NCBI GenBank assembly: GCA_916610825.1
Contig: OU744448.1
Coordinates: 26,992,107-27,056,106 of the forward strand
DNA: 64,000 nt
Direction of reading: 5' to 3'
DNA from: Haliclystus octoradiatus
Taxonomy: Eukaryota > Cnidaria > Staurozoa > Stauromedusae > Haliclystidae
This document shows, piece by piece, positions 25,826 to 37,985 of the stretch (the first letter of the stretch is position 1; the number at the start of each line of letters is the position of its first letter). The position numbers and the translations under genes were made by a program. The notes under the pieces are model-generated. The model did not search any database, was not told the origin of the DNA, and saw only the letters and a list, made by a program, of their open reading frames with translations.

Positions 25826-26009
25826 GTTGGAAAGGTATCGTAAAAACAAGCGAGGCTATTATTTGAATAAGAGACATTAGAAAGAGAGCTCGATTTGATT
25901 TGAAAAGAATGATTTTGACAGAAGCCTGAAGTTATTTTTCTGAATTCTGATATTTTTGCTACTTTTACATCAATTGTAGAGCACTGGTCTTTCAAGGGCT
26001 ACAATAAAT
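25826..26009. promoter_or_regulatory. Candidate bidirectional promoter TARBP1/POLR2G
   Basis: Only 184 bp separate the TARBP1 start codon (- strand) from the POLR2G start codon (+ strand), and this must include both 5' UTRs. I see no clear TATA box. That two essential or widely expressed genes start here in opposite directions is seen in the sequence. Shared regulation is inference. Confidence 0.65.
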
Positions 26010-29000
26010 ATGTTCTACCATGTAAGTTTGACCATCCCTACCTACTAGTAATTCCATTTGCTTTCACTCCTTTATTATGTTGTGATTTTTGCCTATTCTT
26101 TATTCTTATTGCCATGCCATTGGCTATATTTGCTATTGCATTTGCTTATTTAAATTGTATTATGATAATGATGATGATAGAATATTATGATAAATTTAAT
26201 TCATATAAATATAATATGATAGGGTAGGAAGGCTTGATAAATGATAAATTTGTTTTATTAATGTAGGCTATGTATGTATACCGTATACTATACGTATATC
26301 TATAGAAATTCTATAATAGAATGGTATGTGGTTATAGTTAATAGTCAGTATTAAGGGGTTTTAGAACTTTTAGTATTGATACTTGATTATAGTTTGATAA
26401 ATGACTGCAAACAGCATGAAAACAGACAAGTGCTCTTCAATTTAGATCTGACACGTCCTTAGGGTTTCACATAAATCCTGACTGCATTGTTGCGCGGATG
26501 ATATTTTGTATTTTAAAGAAGGTTTAGTACCAATTCAAGAAAAATGCGCGGGGAATATATTCCCCACGCACGACAAAAAATGCAGTCTGGACATAAATAT
26601 TCTCTGAAACTTCAAGAGCGCCAAATATATGTAACAACACTCACAGTCGATCCAATCTACGGGGCTATAAATTCTTTTACGTATTATTTATGATTACATC
26701 GAATCAATCGAAGCAGCCATGTTTACTGTATACATCATGTGCAAAGGATACACAAATCATTATCTTTTGAGAACAGCTTTGCGGCAGCCGGAAGGATATC
26801 CACTGACTCTAAGTTTGGCAAAACCAGGGATGCTGCTTGTAATTTGTTGAATCAATGTATCACCTTTGTTGCCGCGTAAAGTAATTACGCATGCGAAAAT
26901 TGAATGCTGGGTGGCTTATTTCTATTATTTCTATTTAAAAAGTGTTAAAAAAACATATATGCAACATATTGTAAACAACATCGTTCCATTTGATTAACAC
27001 AGATATGCTCCCTAACAACGTGATCAAATTTCACGCTGCTAGTCAAATGAAATGTTGAATTATGTCGAGTGGAGAAGACGTTAAGAAAGAGAGAAAACTT
27101 CTACCATCGATGATCTATTGACATCATTATACACTGCTGATTGTTTGAATATGTTTCATTAGGCCTACTTATTATTTTGAGTTAAAGTGGTTTCAGTTTG
27201 GCTAATTTAGAATATATTCCTGTGTTATTCAATGTCAAGAAAACCACATGGTCTTTATAAACACAGAGTTTGTCTGTCAGATTTAGATTTTCAATTTAAT
27301 TTTGATCAATCCTATATCAGCTCATTGGAGAAATATTATTATTTAAAGCAGCAATCAGTGTTATAGGCCTGACATACTTTCAACATCAATGAAATGTAAG
27401 TCAAATCGAAAATAATGATTTCATCAACATAGAAAGTTGACTTGTTTCATGTAAATTTTCGGTCAAACCCTTTATCTCGAATCCTTAACATCACAATAAT
27501 TTGGTCTTGGTGCTTGGTTGGTGGGAGGTTAGCAGCAAAACACAATAGCTGGTTGAACAATAGCAGACCTGACACCACTAACCATGCTCCAGTCACACTG
27601 CTAAATCAGTGGAATTCCTAGTTATATTTACCTTTGTCAACCAACAAGGATGGGTAGGGAGAGGAAAAAGTAAAAATGAACAGTGTAAAATATCAGCAGC
27701 ACAAAAATCAAACACGTCAACAAATACAATAGCAACAACATTACAATTGTGTTTATATACAAACTTGACATCATTTGCTTAGATGAATGGCTTTGACATT
27801 AACAGATCATAGGCATACATGCGGTCACAGATCAAACAAGCCATTCAATAAGCCTAAACCCTCATTGACTTTCCCAAACCATTCAGCGGTGCGTTGAAGA
27901 ATAGAAAGAACTGTATCGCCCTGAACCGCACTGATAACTAGCTTAATCTAGGGTACTAGGAAGAAGGAAATTACAGGTGCTCAATTCAGCACCAAAGCAC
28001 GTTGGTTGTCTACAAGCGGACTTAGTGTCATTTATCAGGAGAGCTTGCAGCGGTATTCAAAGACAGTGTTTAACCTCAGTAAAATTTCATTTTACTACAA
28101 GAAAATTTTCCCGAAATGCTTTCCCGGACTCTACTTTTGGTCCGTGTCCCGGTTTCCCGGGACTCATTGCGATGCCCTAAATTTTACCATCCTACATATA
28201 GGAAATGCCTCCACCGAATATCTTCATTGATTTTAGACCATCATTAATTTTTAAACAAAAGCTTTTCCAAAACTAATCCGTCATTGAGTCATTTGAGACC
28301 TAGGAAAGTATAAAGTAAATTTTATTCATTTCAATAATTTGTCAAATATGTCTGTAGGCCTAACTTAACCTTTGTTCCTTTTTAAATGAAACAATTCCCT
28401 ACGAGTTTTAATTGAGCTTCAAGGGGTCGAGGGGTTATGAAAACAATAGTGATTTCAACAATGGAACGGATTCAAATAGATTGCCTTTTCAAATTTCAGA
28501 TGTCATTAGAACATGAAATTTTACTCCATCCAAGATATTTTGGCCCAAGCCTTTTACAAACAGTCAAACAGAAATTATTTGCAGAAGTAGAAGGAACATG
28601 CAAAGGAAAGTGAGTTAAAAATTATTTTTTGTTTGTCTAACATTGTCTTAAGTACTGCCTATTTCTTACTGACTGACAAGTTGACAACGGGGTAGCCAAT
28701 GAGAAAAGTCGGAATCCCAGAGGTTTTCTATAGACATTTTGACTTCGAAAATACTCTTCCGATTCTGAAGATAAATCCAATATTTTGCCATTATGCATGT
28801 AAATTGGATTTTACTGTTTGAACAGCGTTCTCAATTTTTAAGACTTCGGAAATGAACAATGCCATAGTAGTTTCGTATTTCTGTCTATTTCGAGGATAAT
28901 TATGTAGCAAAAGTTAAAGTTTATGTCTCGGTTGATGTCTCTTGGACTCTTATGAAGATAGGCCTATCTATTGCTTAGGCTACTTGGTGTGCATTTTTGG

Positions 29001-32000
29001 GGGAAATTCCAAAGAAAATTTGGGAAAAACTTGGGATTCCGGAAGGTGAAACTTTTCTCAGACCCTGACTGACAACCTTCAAACTTATGGATCAAGAAAG
29101 TCGCTGATCGCTTGATTAGGCCTACCTTGAATGGTGACTGATGAACTGACTTACTTGATGTTATAATATTCATTAAAAATTATGTCACTGGCACCTAATT
29201 TAACTCGTTTTTATTTAATTAGACCGTGTCTATTCAACTAAGCTACCAGAAGGCTGGTACGCTGCTACTGGCTAAGTTTTATTCTATTCAGCTAGCCGAA
29301 ATCAAATAAACAATTATTGAGAAAATACAACCTGCCTGAAAACTGTGAATATAAATAATAAACTTGTACCCAAATACATCTGATTTACATATCATTTTTC
29401 TTTTAAACTTTTAATTGCTGATTTTAAGTTGTGTCATTTAGTTACTATGATACAGGTTTTAATATCTGTTTCTATTTCTTCTATTTTTTTATTTAAAGAT
29501 ATGGCTTTGTAATCGCTGTGACAACCATTGATAATATAGGAGAAGGGGCAATTCAACCCGGACAAGGATTTGTGAAATATCCAATTAAATTCAAGGTAAA
29601 GTTCTAACCATAAAATGAAATCCAGCTCTTCATTCTTACATTACTGTGAACAGTGTGTAGTAGGATAGAGTTTGAATGCACATATTAACAGCTTTGAATT
29701 AATCAGATTGTTCCATGGAATGTTCACATATTTCTCAATTTATTATGTTAACTGTAATAAAACGATGGTCTCAATCCTGATTCATTCCACTGCAGTGAAC
29801 TGTTATTTGTTATAGTAATTAGGAGGATCTCTTCTAGACCATCAAATACTATAAAACACAACACTTCTGGATATATTTTGTCACGATTTTGCATGTATTT
29901 ATATTGACGATAAGATCTTAGAGAAATCTTTAATAAAAGTTCTGTTACATTTGAAAACTTTTATATGAGAAGCTGAAAGCAGAAGTGAAGTATGAAGTCG
30001 GACGACAGCAAATCCAAGAAGACACACGTAAATGTTATTCTTTCGAGAATGATTTGGGTTGGTGACACAGGCTACTCAAAGCCATATTCTACATAATATT
30101 TACTTCTGATCAATTCAATTGTATCTTGATTCAATTGTGTAAATTTGCATCTCAAGTGAATGGATTAACAGAAAAACAATCTTGCCTTCAATATATTTGC
30201 TTATGTGATTCTCTATTGAATGCTGTTATTTACTTTAGGCAATTATTTTTAGACCTTTCAAAAATGAAGTTTTAGATGCTGTAGTACGTCAAGTAAACAA
30301 GGTAAATTTATGTTCATGTGAATTCAATTTTGGTTCATATATTTAGCATTAGGATCTTTTTGAATTTAATTTTTTATATCATTACCTATTTAGATTGGTA
30401 TTTTTACGGACATCGGACCTTTGTCATGTTTTATTTCTAGTCATGTAAGTCCATATCAGTTTTTATGTAATTTTTTTAACGGGTCGAAGCGCAACATATC
30501 TAAAATAGTAGATATTTCCAAGCAACTTGAATGTTCAAACATTTTCAAACAGAATACATTAAATGCTTTCCCGTTTCTTGTTGTAGTCATAAAATGTGGC
30601 GCCATGATTTCCTTGACGAGTGGTCTAATTCCCTTGAAGAGGGGTTATTTATTGTAGATAATTGAAGATAAGGCTGAATTAGAACAACATCTTGTTAATT
30701 GGATTGTTTGTATTGTTCATGAACTATTCATGAACTAAAGTAAATGCTTCTTAATTCAACATTGAAATGTTTGCGAAGTTATGAATATTGAAACGTCTGT
30801 TTTTCTTGAACCTTTCATGATCTTTTGATGAACTTTCATGAATCGTAAAGAAGCATTTCATAAAAACTGGACTGTTTAACACTCATGAGATGTTTTCATA
30901 TAGGTTATTATTAATGGACATTACATTTCTAAAAATATGTTTTTTAATTTCTCTATAGTCAATACCAAATGATATGGATTTTGATCCAAGTGACAGTTGC
31001 TATAAATCGAAAGATGAGGTAATGGAAAGCGAAATGAAATTTTAAATAATAGATATTTCCTAATTAGTTTTTAGTACTGATCATTGATTTCACTAACGGC
31101 ATTCAGTTTTGAGGGAAATCCCTAAAACTTAGGTCTTTATCAAGTATGGGTATGAATACTAACTACGTAGGAGCATGTTAGCTTCCTCTTTTCAGATAGG
31201 ATGGAAATAGTAGGCCTAGTGATATATGCGGTCATATTTTAAGAAATCCACTTTCACCTAACATAATTACTATGAAAGAAAAGTGACACAACCACAGTAG
31301 ACACGGCCAACAAAAAGGCTTGCAAGGAACATCAGAAAACATTACATTAAGAAACTGATACTATCTTTCCATATCCTTCATGATGTAATCATCCCTAAGA
31401 ATGACGCTATCAGTTGAACCAGTATGAGATCATAGAATATTTGAGTGGGGCTGGCATAATTATAGTAGTTGTACATGTTTGGTATGTTACAGTTTATTTA
31501 CCCAGCACTGATAAGTAACAACTATGGATTTCGTTTTTAAAGTGCCATGACACAAAACATTTTATATCCGCTTATACGCGTTCAAACTATGAAATCATCG
31601 TCACTATTCTTCATCACTTAGCTTCAGCTACCCGAATCTGTGTTAAAATCTTTTCGTGTCATGTGCACTTTGATGGATATATATAATTTAGAATGTCTAA
31701 AATCTAAGCAAAACCTAGCATAAAGCGAATCATGATCTATGTTGTCATCAGATTCCAAGAAAAAGTTTGACCTTCCGGAATCCTACGTTTTTCCAATTTT
31801 CTTATGAATTTTGCCCCACATCGTAACAAAACAAGCAATAAATATCTCCATTAAAACAATATCCAATTTCAGTGGAATCCAGGTGACATCAACTGGGATC
31901 GTACCGTTAGCTTTTGCTACGTAAACCATCCTCTAAATAGACAGAAATACGGAATTACCATGACATTGTTCATTTCCAATTCCGAAGTCTTGTTATTGAG

Positions 32001-35000
32001 AACGCTAGATCCTTCTAAATTTGTTTCACAAAATTACAAACTTTTGATTTTTGGTAAATTTTGCCCCTGATGTCGGGACCCTAGATCCTGGGATCCCGAC
32101 ACAAAATTACAAACTTTTGATTTTTGGTAAATTTTGCCCCTGATGTCGCGACCCTGGATCCTGGGATCCCGACTTTTCTCGTACAACGAATCATAATCAT
32201 AACTCGTCTTACAGTTGCTTTTAGTGATAAACCATTGAAACTTCCCTGATGTGCTACACAAAAGCCATCTAGAATAGGCCTACATTATTTGATTTATAGG
32301 CCTACTGTATACAGTCAAACCTGTTATAACGGTCACCTCTATACAGTGGCCACCTGTCTATAGTGGTCACTCTTTCAATGTCTAAATAGCATTTTCTATT
32401 AAATCAAACCTGTATATAAAGGCCACCTGTCTATAGTGGTCAATTTACTTACCTCTCGTAGCTGGCCGTTATATACAGGTTTCACTGTATTTGATTATGC
32501 TATTGTCAACTTGCAAGCAAGCCATCTTTATCAATTATCTTGATTTTTATTCAGAAATTCGTTATTCAAGTTGATGATAGTATTCGCTTAAAAGTGATTG
32601 GCACAAGAGTAGATGCTAACGAAATTGTAAGTGGTTTCAATACAGCTAAACAACAGTTGATTGTAATACTTGATATATAATTCAGGGATGCCAATACCAT
32701 TGCAAACATTTATCATTGAGAAAACGCTCACACTAAGGCAAACACAATAGTTAATGTAAACTTGTACATTTATTTAATTACTTTTTTAAATAAAAGTTAG
32801 CGACAAAAAACTAATAGATGTGAACTTTTGATATCATATCACCAACCCCTACTTGTAGTTTTTTGTCGCTACTTTTTATTTTAAAATGTTTCATAAGAAA
32901 ATTTCAATCAATCTAATTACTTTTTTAAAAAAATTACATTGTCCTGGAAATGTTCATGAGCTTACTAACGAGAAACTGCCTAATTTCCCCCTGTGAAAAA
33001 CAATTCAGGAGTTGATGAACAGTTCATGAACAGTTCATGAACAGTTCATGAACGTTAAATGGCCCCAGATTTTCATGAATTGTTCATGAACTGTTCATGA
33101 ACTGTTCATGAACTCCTGAACTGTTTTCGGAGGGGTTATTCTAAACTGTTCATTGGACGGTTCATGAACTCATAAACATGTTCCAAATGGGAACTATATC
33201 AAATGGCAGGGCACCAGGGCTCTTAATGTTACAGTCGGCAGTTCAAATCCCGTATAAGGTCAACTCAGCATTGATGTTATCTAAAAATTAATGAGTACAA
33301 ATGGTTGTTATTGTCAGATGGATCAACAGTATTCAAGATTTAACATTGTTAGAACATTTTCAACTGTTTTCTTCTGGATGTTGTGTTGAGCTTTTGTCCT
33401 ATGAATCAGAAAAAACTATGATACTCTTCTAAAATTGCTGTAGCCTTTAAATATCTAGGATTTCTTGCTACCAACTTTTGTAACACTTGTCAGAGCCAAT
33501 GGAGCGGACTAGAGGGAATTGAGCTTTTTGTGCAGAATCACTCCTCCAGAATTTGAAGGGGAAGAAAGCTATTTCTATTGTAGCGCTACTTACTTCCCAT
33601 TGCTAGCAACAACATGAGATATTGATTGATATTATCATTAGGGTATGTTTATAAGGTCATTCTGATTGTCTTATCTGTTTTTGTTTTAGTTTGCTATCGG
33701 TACATTGATGGAAGATTATTTAGGTAAGTTTATTATAAATTATTTGTAGATTTTAAATCCATATTTCATCATCAACCATTATCATCATCATTACAATGTA
33801 ATTCATAATTACGAATAACATTTACAAAGGACATATCATTAGTCAATTTATCACACACATGCGAAGAATGCAATACATCCGATCAAATGAGAATTCATCT
33901 CTTGTCTGGCAATGCGTTAATGAATGGTTTGATTATTATGATGATTTGTAATCTGGGATTTGATTTGAAAAGAAACTGACAACTCAGATGATAACCTCTG
34001 CAGTGACCCTATTGCGTCTCTAGCGTAGATATTTGAATATTTGATGCAGAACACTTCGCCCTTCTTTGTACTCAAGCTCCTCCATTCAGTCAATATTTGT
34101 TGTCCTGTGGGTTAACTCAAAATGGCATCACTTCGGGGGGAATGCCATGCACTTTTATGAATTATTTTCTTACTGCATATTCTAATTTATACAAAATGAT
34201 GATTTAATTTAAGATACAAATTTATTTTGTGGGGTTTTGTAAGTGCTAATTTTCTCCTTTGTTGAGCTCCACGGGTCAAATGATTTTCCTGACAATGGCA
34301 CAATCCCCGTAAACTAATATAGCGTAATATCATATTATAGTAACGTAATATTTTAGAAAGTTACTGCCAGGGATATTACCCAGATTTCTTTCTTGATAAA
34401 TCCTGGTTTGTATATTAAGGTGTCGGTATATTGATCCACCTATACCTATCGAATATCTAATATTCGATCACGCATAGCATCAATGTCTGAATACTTCCAT
34501 TGTATTTCGTTTCAAAGCGTGAATATCCATTAAACTTGGGCCAAATTGAAGAACATTTCTGAAAAAGTTCTGCGTTCTACAGGCAGGATGCCAACCCGTA
34601 AACGAACATCGGGGAGTAAGGAAGTGAATAAGTCCACGAACATGGTCTCCTTTCGATATGCACCGTTGAGCTTTGCTGCAAAGGGCTCTGCGGATCTGCG
34701 TTGCTTATTTTTAAATAGTTAAAAGGTTTAAATTATTATAAAACAAAATAGAATAAGAAGCAGCAATCATTGTGTACAATGAGACGCACATCAATAGCAT
34801 TTCACGATGTTGGAAGAATATGAAAACTAACTTTATTATATTCCAAATGTGTCCGGCAAACATTTGACAGATCAACTGATAAGCCTGCCAAACAAATGAA
34901 CATGATACCGAACGTTCATGCTCTTTGGATGCTCTGTCAAATTCCATTTGGCCAATGCTTTGTTGTTACTGTATAACATATTATTTCAGTTGTACTAAAT

Positions 35001-35073
35001 GAAGGTTGTTATCAATTGTACTGTAATAAGTGAATGCATACTACTTTTGTAATTCCAGGTCTGGTTAGCTGAA
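26010..35073 (+). CDS. POLR2G: RNA polymerase II subunit RPB7, complete
   Basis: Rpb7 pairs with Rpb4 in the Pol II stalk and binds the emerging transcript. Nine exons: 26010-26021, 28500-28609, 29499-29595, 30239-30301, 30394-30444, 30959-31018, 32555-32626, 33690-33723 and 35060-35073. They join in phase to 170 codons plus TGA (human 172). The first exon codes only MFYH. The family sequence then follows: [113 protein letters not shown] and the family C-terminus MEDYLGLVS. The N-terminal half is the RNP-like tip domain and the C-terminal half the S1/OB fold. The protein is two residues shorter than human after the DFDPS block. The gene is head-to-head with TARBP1. Confidence 0.97.
26022..28499. 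other. First POLR2G intron (2.5 kb)
   Basis: This is intron sequence between the 12-bp first coding exon and the second exon. It has a small perfect inverted repeat around GGGGAATATATTCCCC near 26550. I see no other gene or repeat copy that I can support. Confidence 0.6.
30705..30875. mobile_element. Degenerate GTTCATGAAC element, copy 5
   Basis: GTTCATGAACTATTCATGAAC opens the block and GATGAACTTTCATGAATCG closes it. AAATGCTTCTT on the left is inverted as AAGAAGCATTT on the right. The CCCCTG ends of the other copies are missing. It lies in a POLR2G intron. Confidence 0.45.
32028..32173. repeat. 73-bp direct tandem duplication
   Basis: Two adjacent units (32028-32100 and 32101-32173) are almost identical, differing at about two positions. 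Each ends in CCTGGGATCCCGAC. The near identity suggests a recent duplication inside a POLR2G intron. Confidence 0.9.
32312..32487. mobile_element. pogo/Tigger-like MITE, copy D
   Basis: TA|CAGTCAAACCTGTTATAACG opens it and CGTTATATACAGGTTTCACTG|TA closes it, so both ends and the TA duplication are intact. It is the cleanest of the four copies and is useful as the family reference. Confidence 0.85.
32987..33135. mobile_element. GTTCATGAAC-palindrome element, copy 4 (best preserved)
   Basis: CCCCCTGTGAAAAACAATTC on the left and CTGTTTTCGGAGGGG on the right are the ends. The left half has three direct GAACAGTTCAT units and the right half has the inverted series ACTGTTCATG. The two halves are separated by AAATGGCCCCAG. 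The whole element can fold into one hairpin. It is in the POLR2G intron before the 34-bp exon. Confidence 0.8.
33198..33340 (+). mobile_element. tRNA-derived SINE, copy 2
   Basis: An A-box-like TCAAATGGCAGGGCACCAGG, a B box CAGTTCAAATCCCG and the family tail AAGGTCAACTCAGCATTGAT occur in order and with the same spacing as copy 1. The 3' limit is uncertain. Confidence 0.7.
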
Positions 35074-35639
35074 ACTGTTAATAATGATACTTATCCAGAT
35101 GAAAGGTACGAACTCAGTATTCACAACCATTTATATACTTACAGTGGTAATCTCATATAAAAGGTCCATTGTAATAATTACTCAAATGAACTATATCTAT
35201 GGTCCATAGTTTCTACTATTACTCTGACAGTATCTAATTTATATTACTGTATATTGTAAATTTGGATTGGCCATAATAGTAAGAGGAGACCAATTGTAAA
35301 CTAATACAACGGTAATTGAAGTCTTGTAAAATATCGATTTTTATTTTATAAATATAGGCCTTATAATAACACTAACATTGTTATTTGGAGATAAGTCCTG
35401 TATTTTAGAAGAAGGTATGTATTATGAAAAAATATTACCTGCACCAATTTGTTTCCTGATGTGAAAATTAACTGCTAAGTAAATAGTCCGTGAAAGTCAA
35501 ATTACAATGTTCAGATGAATGAATTAATCAAGTTATTTAAACTCGTATTCTACCAGTAAAATTTGGAATTCTAAACTGCCTATCTAATTACCGTGTTTTA
35601 CAGAATTACTGCATGAATTACTTACTTAAAAGTAATTAA
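35074..35639. other. Region downstream of POLR2G
   Basis: AT-rich sequence follows the POLR2G stop. I see no clear AATAAA near the stop and no gene. A vague resemblance to the pogo-like repeat near 35140-35220 is too weak to call. Confidence 0.5.
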
Positions 35640-36980
35640 TTTCCTTGTGTTGGTACGAAGAGTATCTGGAAGCTCCTTTACAATTGAATACATCACTTTA
35701 GGTGCAATTCTTCTTATACCAAACACATCATCGTCATAATTTATTCAGTATCCGATAAGCATGGAGCTTTTTCACAGTTCTATAGGTATGATAAAACCTC
35801 ATCATGCACAAGCTCTGGTGTTGCATTTTACAGCTAAGAATAACTCCGATATTGAGTTTGGAGCTTCTCCTATCCTTTAGCTTAAACATAGAGATGCTTC
35901 AGCTTGTAAGCTTTGTTGTTTGCAACTGCCATATGAATGTCAAATCGTTGACAAACATTCTGCTGTTGGATTTTTTCTCTTCAGGCCCATGGTTATTCGT
36001 ACAGCTCTAGCTAGAGATTTTCTGCATCCTGCATCATTCAGCAATTGCAGACAATAATCAACACGGTCAGAAATGCTTTTGATAAATCTATAATGCCATT
36101 AAAGCAACAGATCTATCTTTCTCCATAGCATCTCACCAATCTTTATTCATTTGAAGTATAGAGCTGCTTACACAAGAATTGTGTTTCAAATAACCCGGCA
36201 TGCTTTCAGACCAGAGTTTATTGTCGATCATATACGATTGCATTTGGTGGTTTAGAGGACACTCGAATATTTTTCATACGGACACCAGTAAAGGGTCATT
36301 GGACGGTATAATTGGTATCTGCTTGACAGTCACCATCTTTTAAAATTGGCATTATCAAGCCTTTTTTCCAATGCTCTTGGAAGACTGATGCATTGATGCA
36401 CGCCACCGGTTAAACAATGCACTGAGTGGCCAGCACAGTACTTCACTTCCCAGCTTGAGTAGCCAAAACGCCTGGTGATTTCTTCGGGGATTTCTTTTTT
36501 ATCAGTTTTATGTACATCTTCTGGTGTAGTATCATGAAAACAGAAGCCTTCAGTAACTATGGTAGGAGGTTTTTTCGAAGCTCGTAGGTCGCAACAGTTT
36601 TCTTCTTCTGTTGATTCATCCCATTCTAGCATATTTCTGACAAACGCGTTGTGAATCATGTTTGCTACATCCTTGTTGTCCGTTACTAGTTTTCCATTGT
36701 CCAGTAGATGGAGTTCGGTTCCATTGTTTGTCTTGTTTCCACGTAGCTTTCTCCAGAAATCAGATTTCTGTTACTGCTTTAATAATTGAAGATGTTAGGA
36801 TATTAGTCGACAGATTTCTTCTCTCCTCAGTTTTATAGCATTTTTTGCCTTCTATGTACTTTCGTTTGTTGATGTCAGTTTGTTTTTACTTCTGCGAAAT
36901 TGATTGTATGCCTCATTTCGACGTATAATGAGCTTTATCAGACGAGGCGTGATGATCCAGTCAGGTTGATCAGATATGAA
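35640..36980 (-). pseudogene. Decayed non-LTR retrotransposon reverse transcriptase
   Basis: On the - strand, with many stops and frame changes, pieces of a LINE ORF2 can be read in order. They are a linker stretch (SDQPDWITPRLIKLI-like, YNQFRRSKNKL), FWRKLRGN, NGKLVTDNKDVA, an open piece at 36659-36330 (MIHNAFVRNMLEWDEST), an RT block like FQEHWKKGLIMPILKDGD, and IDLSKAF. The order and direction match reverse transcriptase of the jockey/CR1 group. It is an old inactive copy. Confidence 0.65.
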
Positions 36981-37517
36981 TAAAGGTAAATTGTTAAGAA
37001 ATAAGAGGTTATGCAAGAAAGAATTTTACTGCTATGACAGCTAAATTGCTAAATTATATCACTAAATTGCTAAATATTACTTCAACGCTAAATTGTATCA
37101 ATTTTTGTATACACAATGTATCCGGACAAATTTTGTTATACGTAGGTCACTCTAGATTTTCTTATAATTCAACTCACGCTAAAACATTAACAATTTCTTA
37201 AATTCTGACACTAAAAATCACTACGTGATCACATGATGACATAATGGCGCTATCGGATGCTATTTTCGAGGCTATTTTTACATGTTCTTATTTCAGATAG
37301 TTCTCATGGCAACGCTATCAGACTTGATTAGGTTTACTTTCAAGTCCTGAAGCATGCACATTCTGTAGTAGGGTAGCATATTACAATCTATGTGGGTGTC
37401 ACTATCAACAGCATTTACATGACTAAGTGGCAAAGCGGTGTTATATACAGTCTCTGCTATTGGTAAAAACTGTTCACTCGATAGGCCGGAGTGACCAATT
37501 AATAGAGATCAAATGTT

Positions 37518-37985
37518 TCATCATCATCATCATCATCATCATTTATTCAGAACCTGATAAGTTTTACAATAACTTTTTTTCACAGGACTGATTTACGTAA
37601 TAAAATAGAGAATAAACATAAAATAATTGATTACAATAATACATAGATATATGTACAGCTGCAAGGTTAATTAAATACGAAACTTAACAGTTATTAGATG
37701 CTGTAATTTTATTGGTATTTAAATGCTTCTCAAGGAGACTTTTGAAACTTTTCCTTCTGGAAACCTCCTTCATTGTAGACGGTAGATCATTCCACTTGTG
37801 AGCACCAGCATATTGAAATGAGTGACGATGGCTTGACTTGATGTATATGTCATTATGGGTGTGAGATCTTGTCTTGGTCGTATTTGGTTGTTGAAATATA
37901 TGGGAGAGCAGAGGAGGAGCTAGATTGAATTTTAGTTTGTGAGTGAGCATTAGTTCTTTTGTTTGTTGGTAAAGCTTTTAATAAT
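37518..37985 (-). pseudogene. 3' end fragment of a LINE with (ATG)n tail
   Basis: An open frame (37950-37684) encodes the typical C-terminal end of LINE reverse transcriptases: LAPPLLSHIF, TRSHTHNDIYIKSSHRHS, YAGAHKWNDLPSTMKE and SFKSLLEKHL. Downstream on the - strand it ends in AATAAATGATGATGATGATG, a simple repeat tail usual for CR1/L2-like elements. The 5' part is missing, as in 5'-truncated insertions. It is separate from the RT fragment next to it. Confidence 0.75.
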
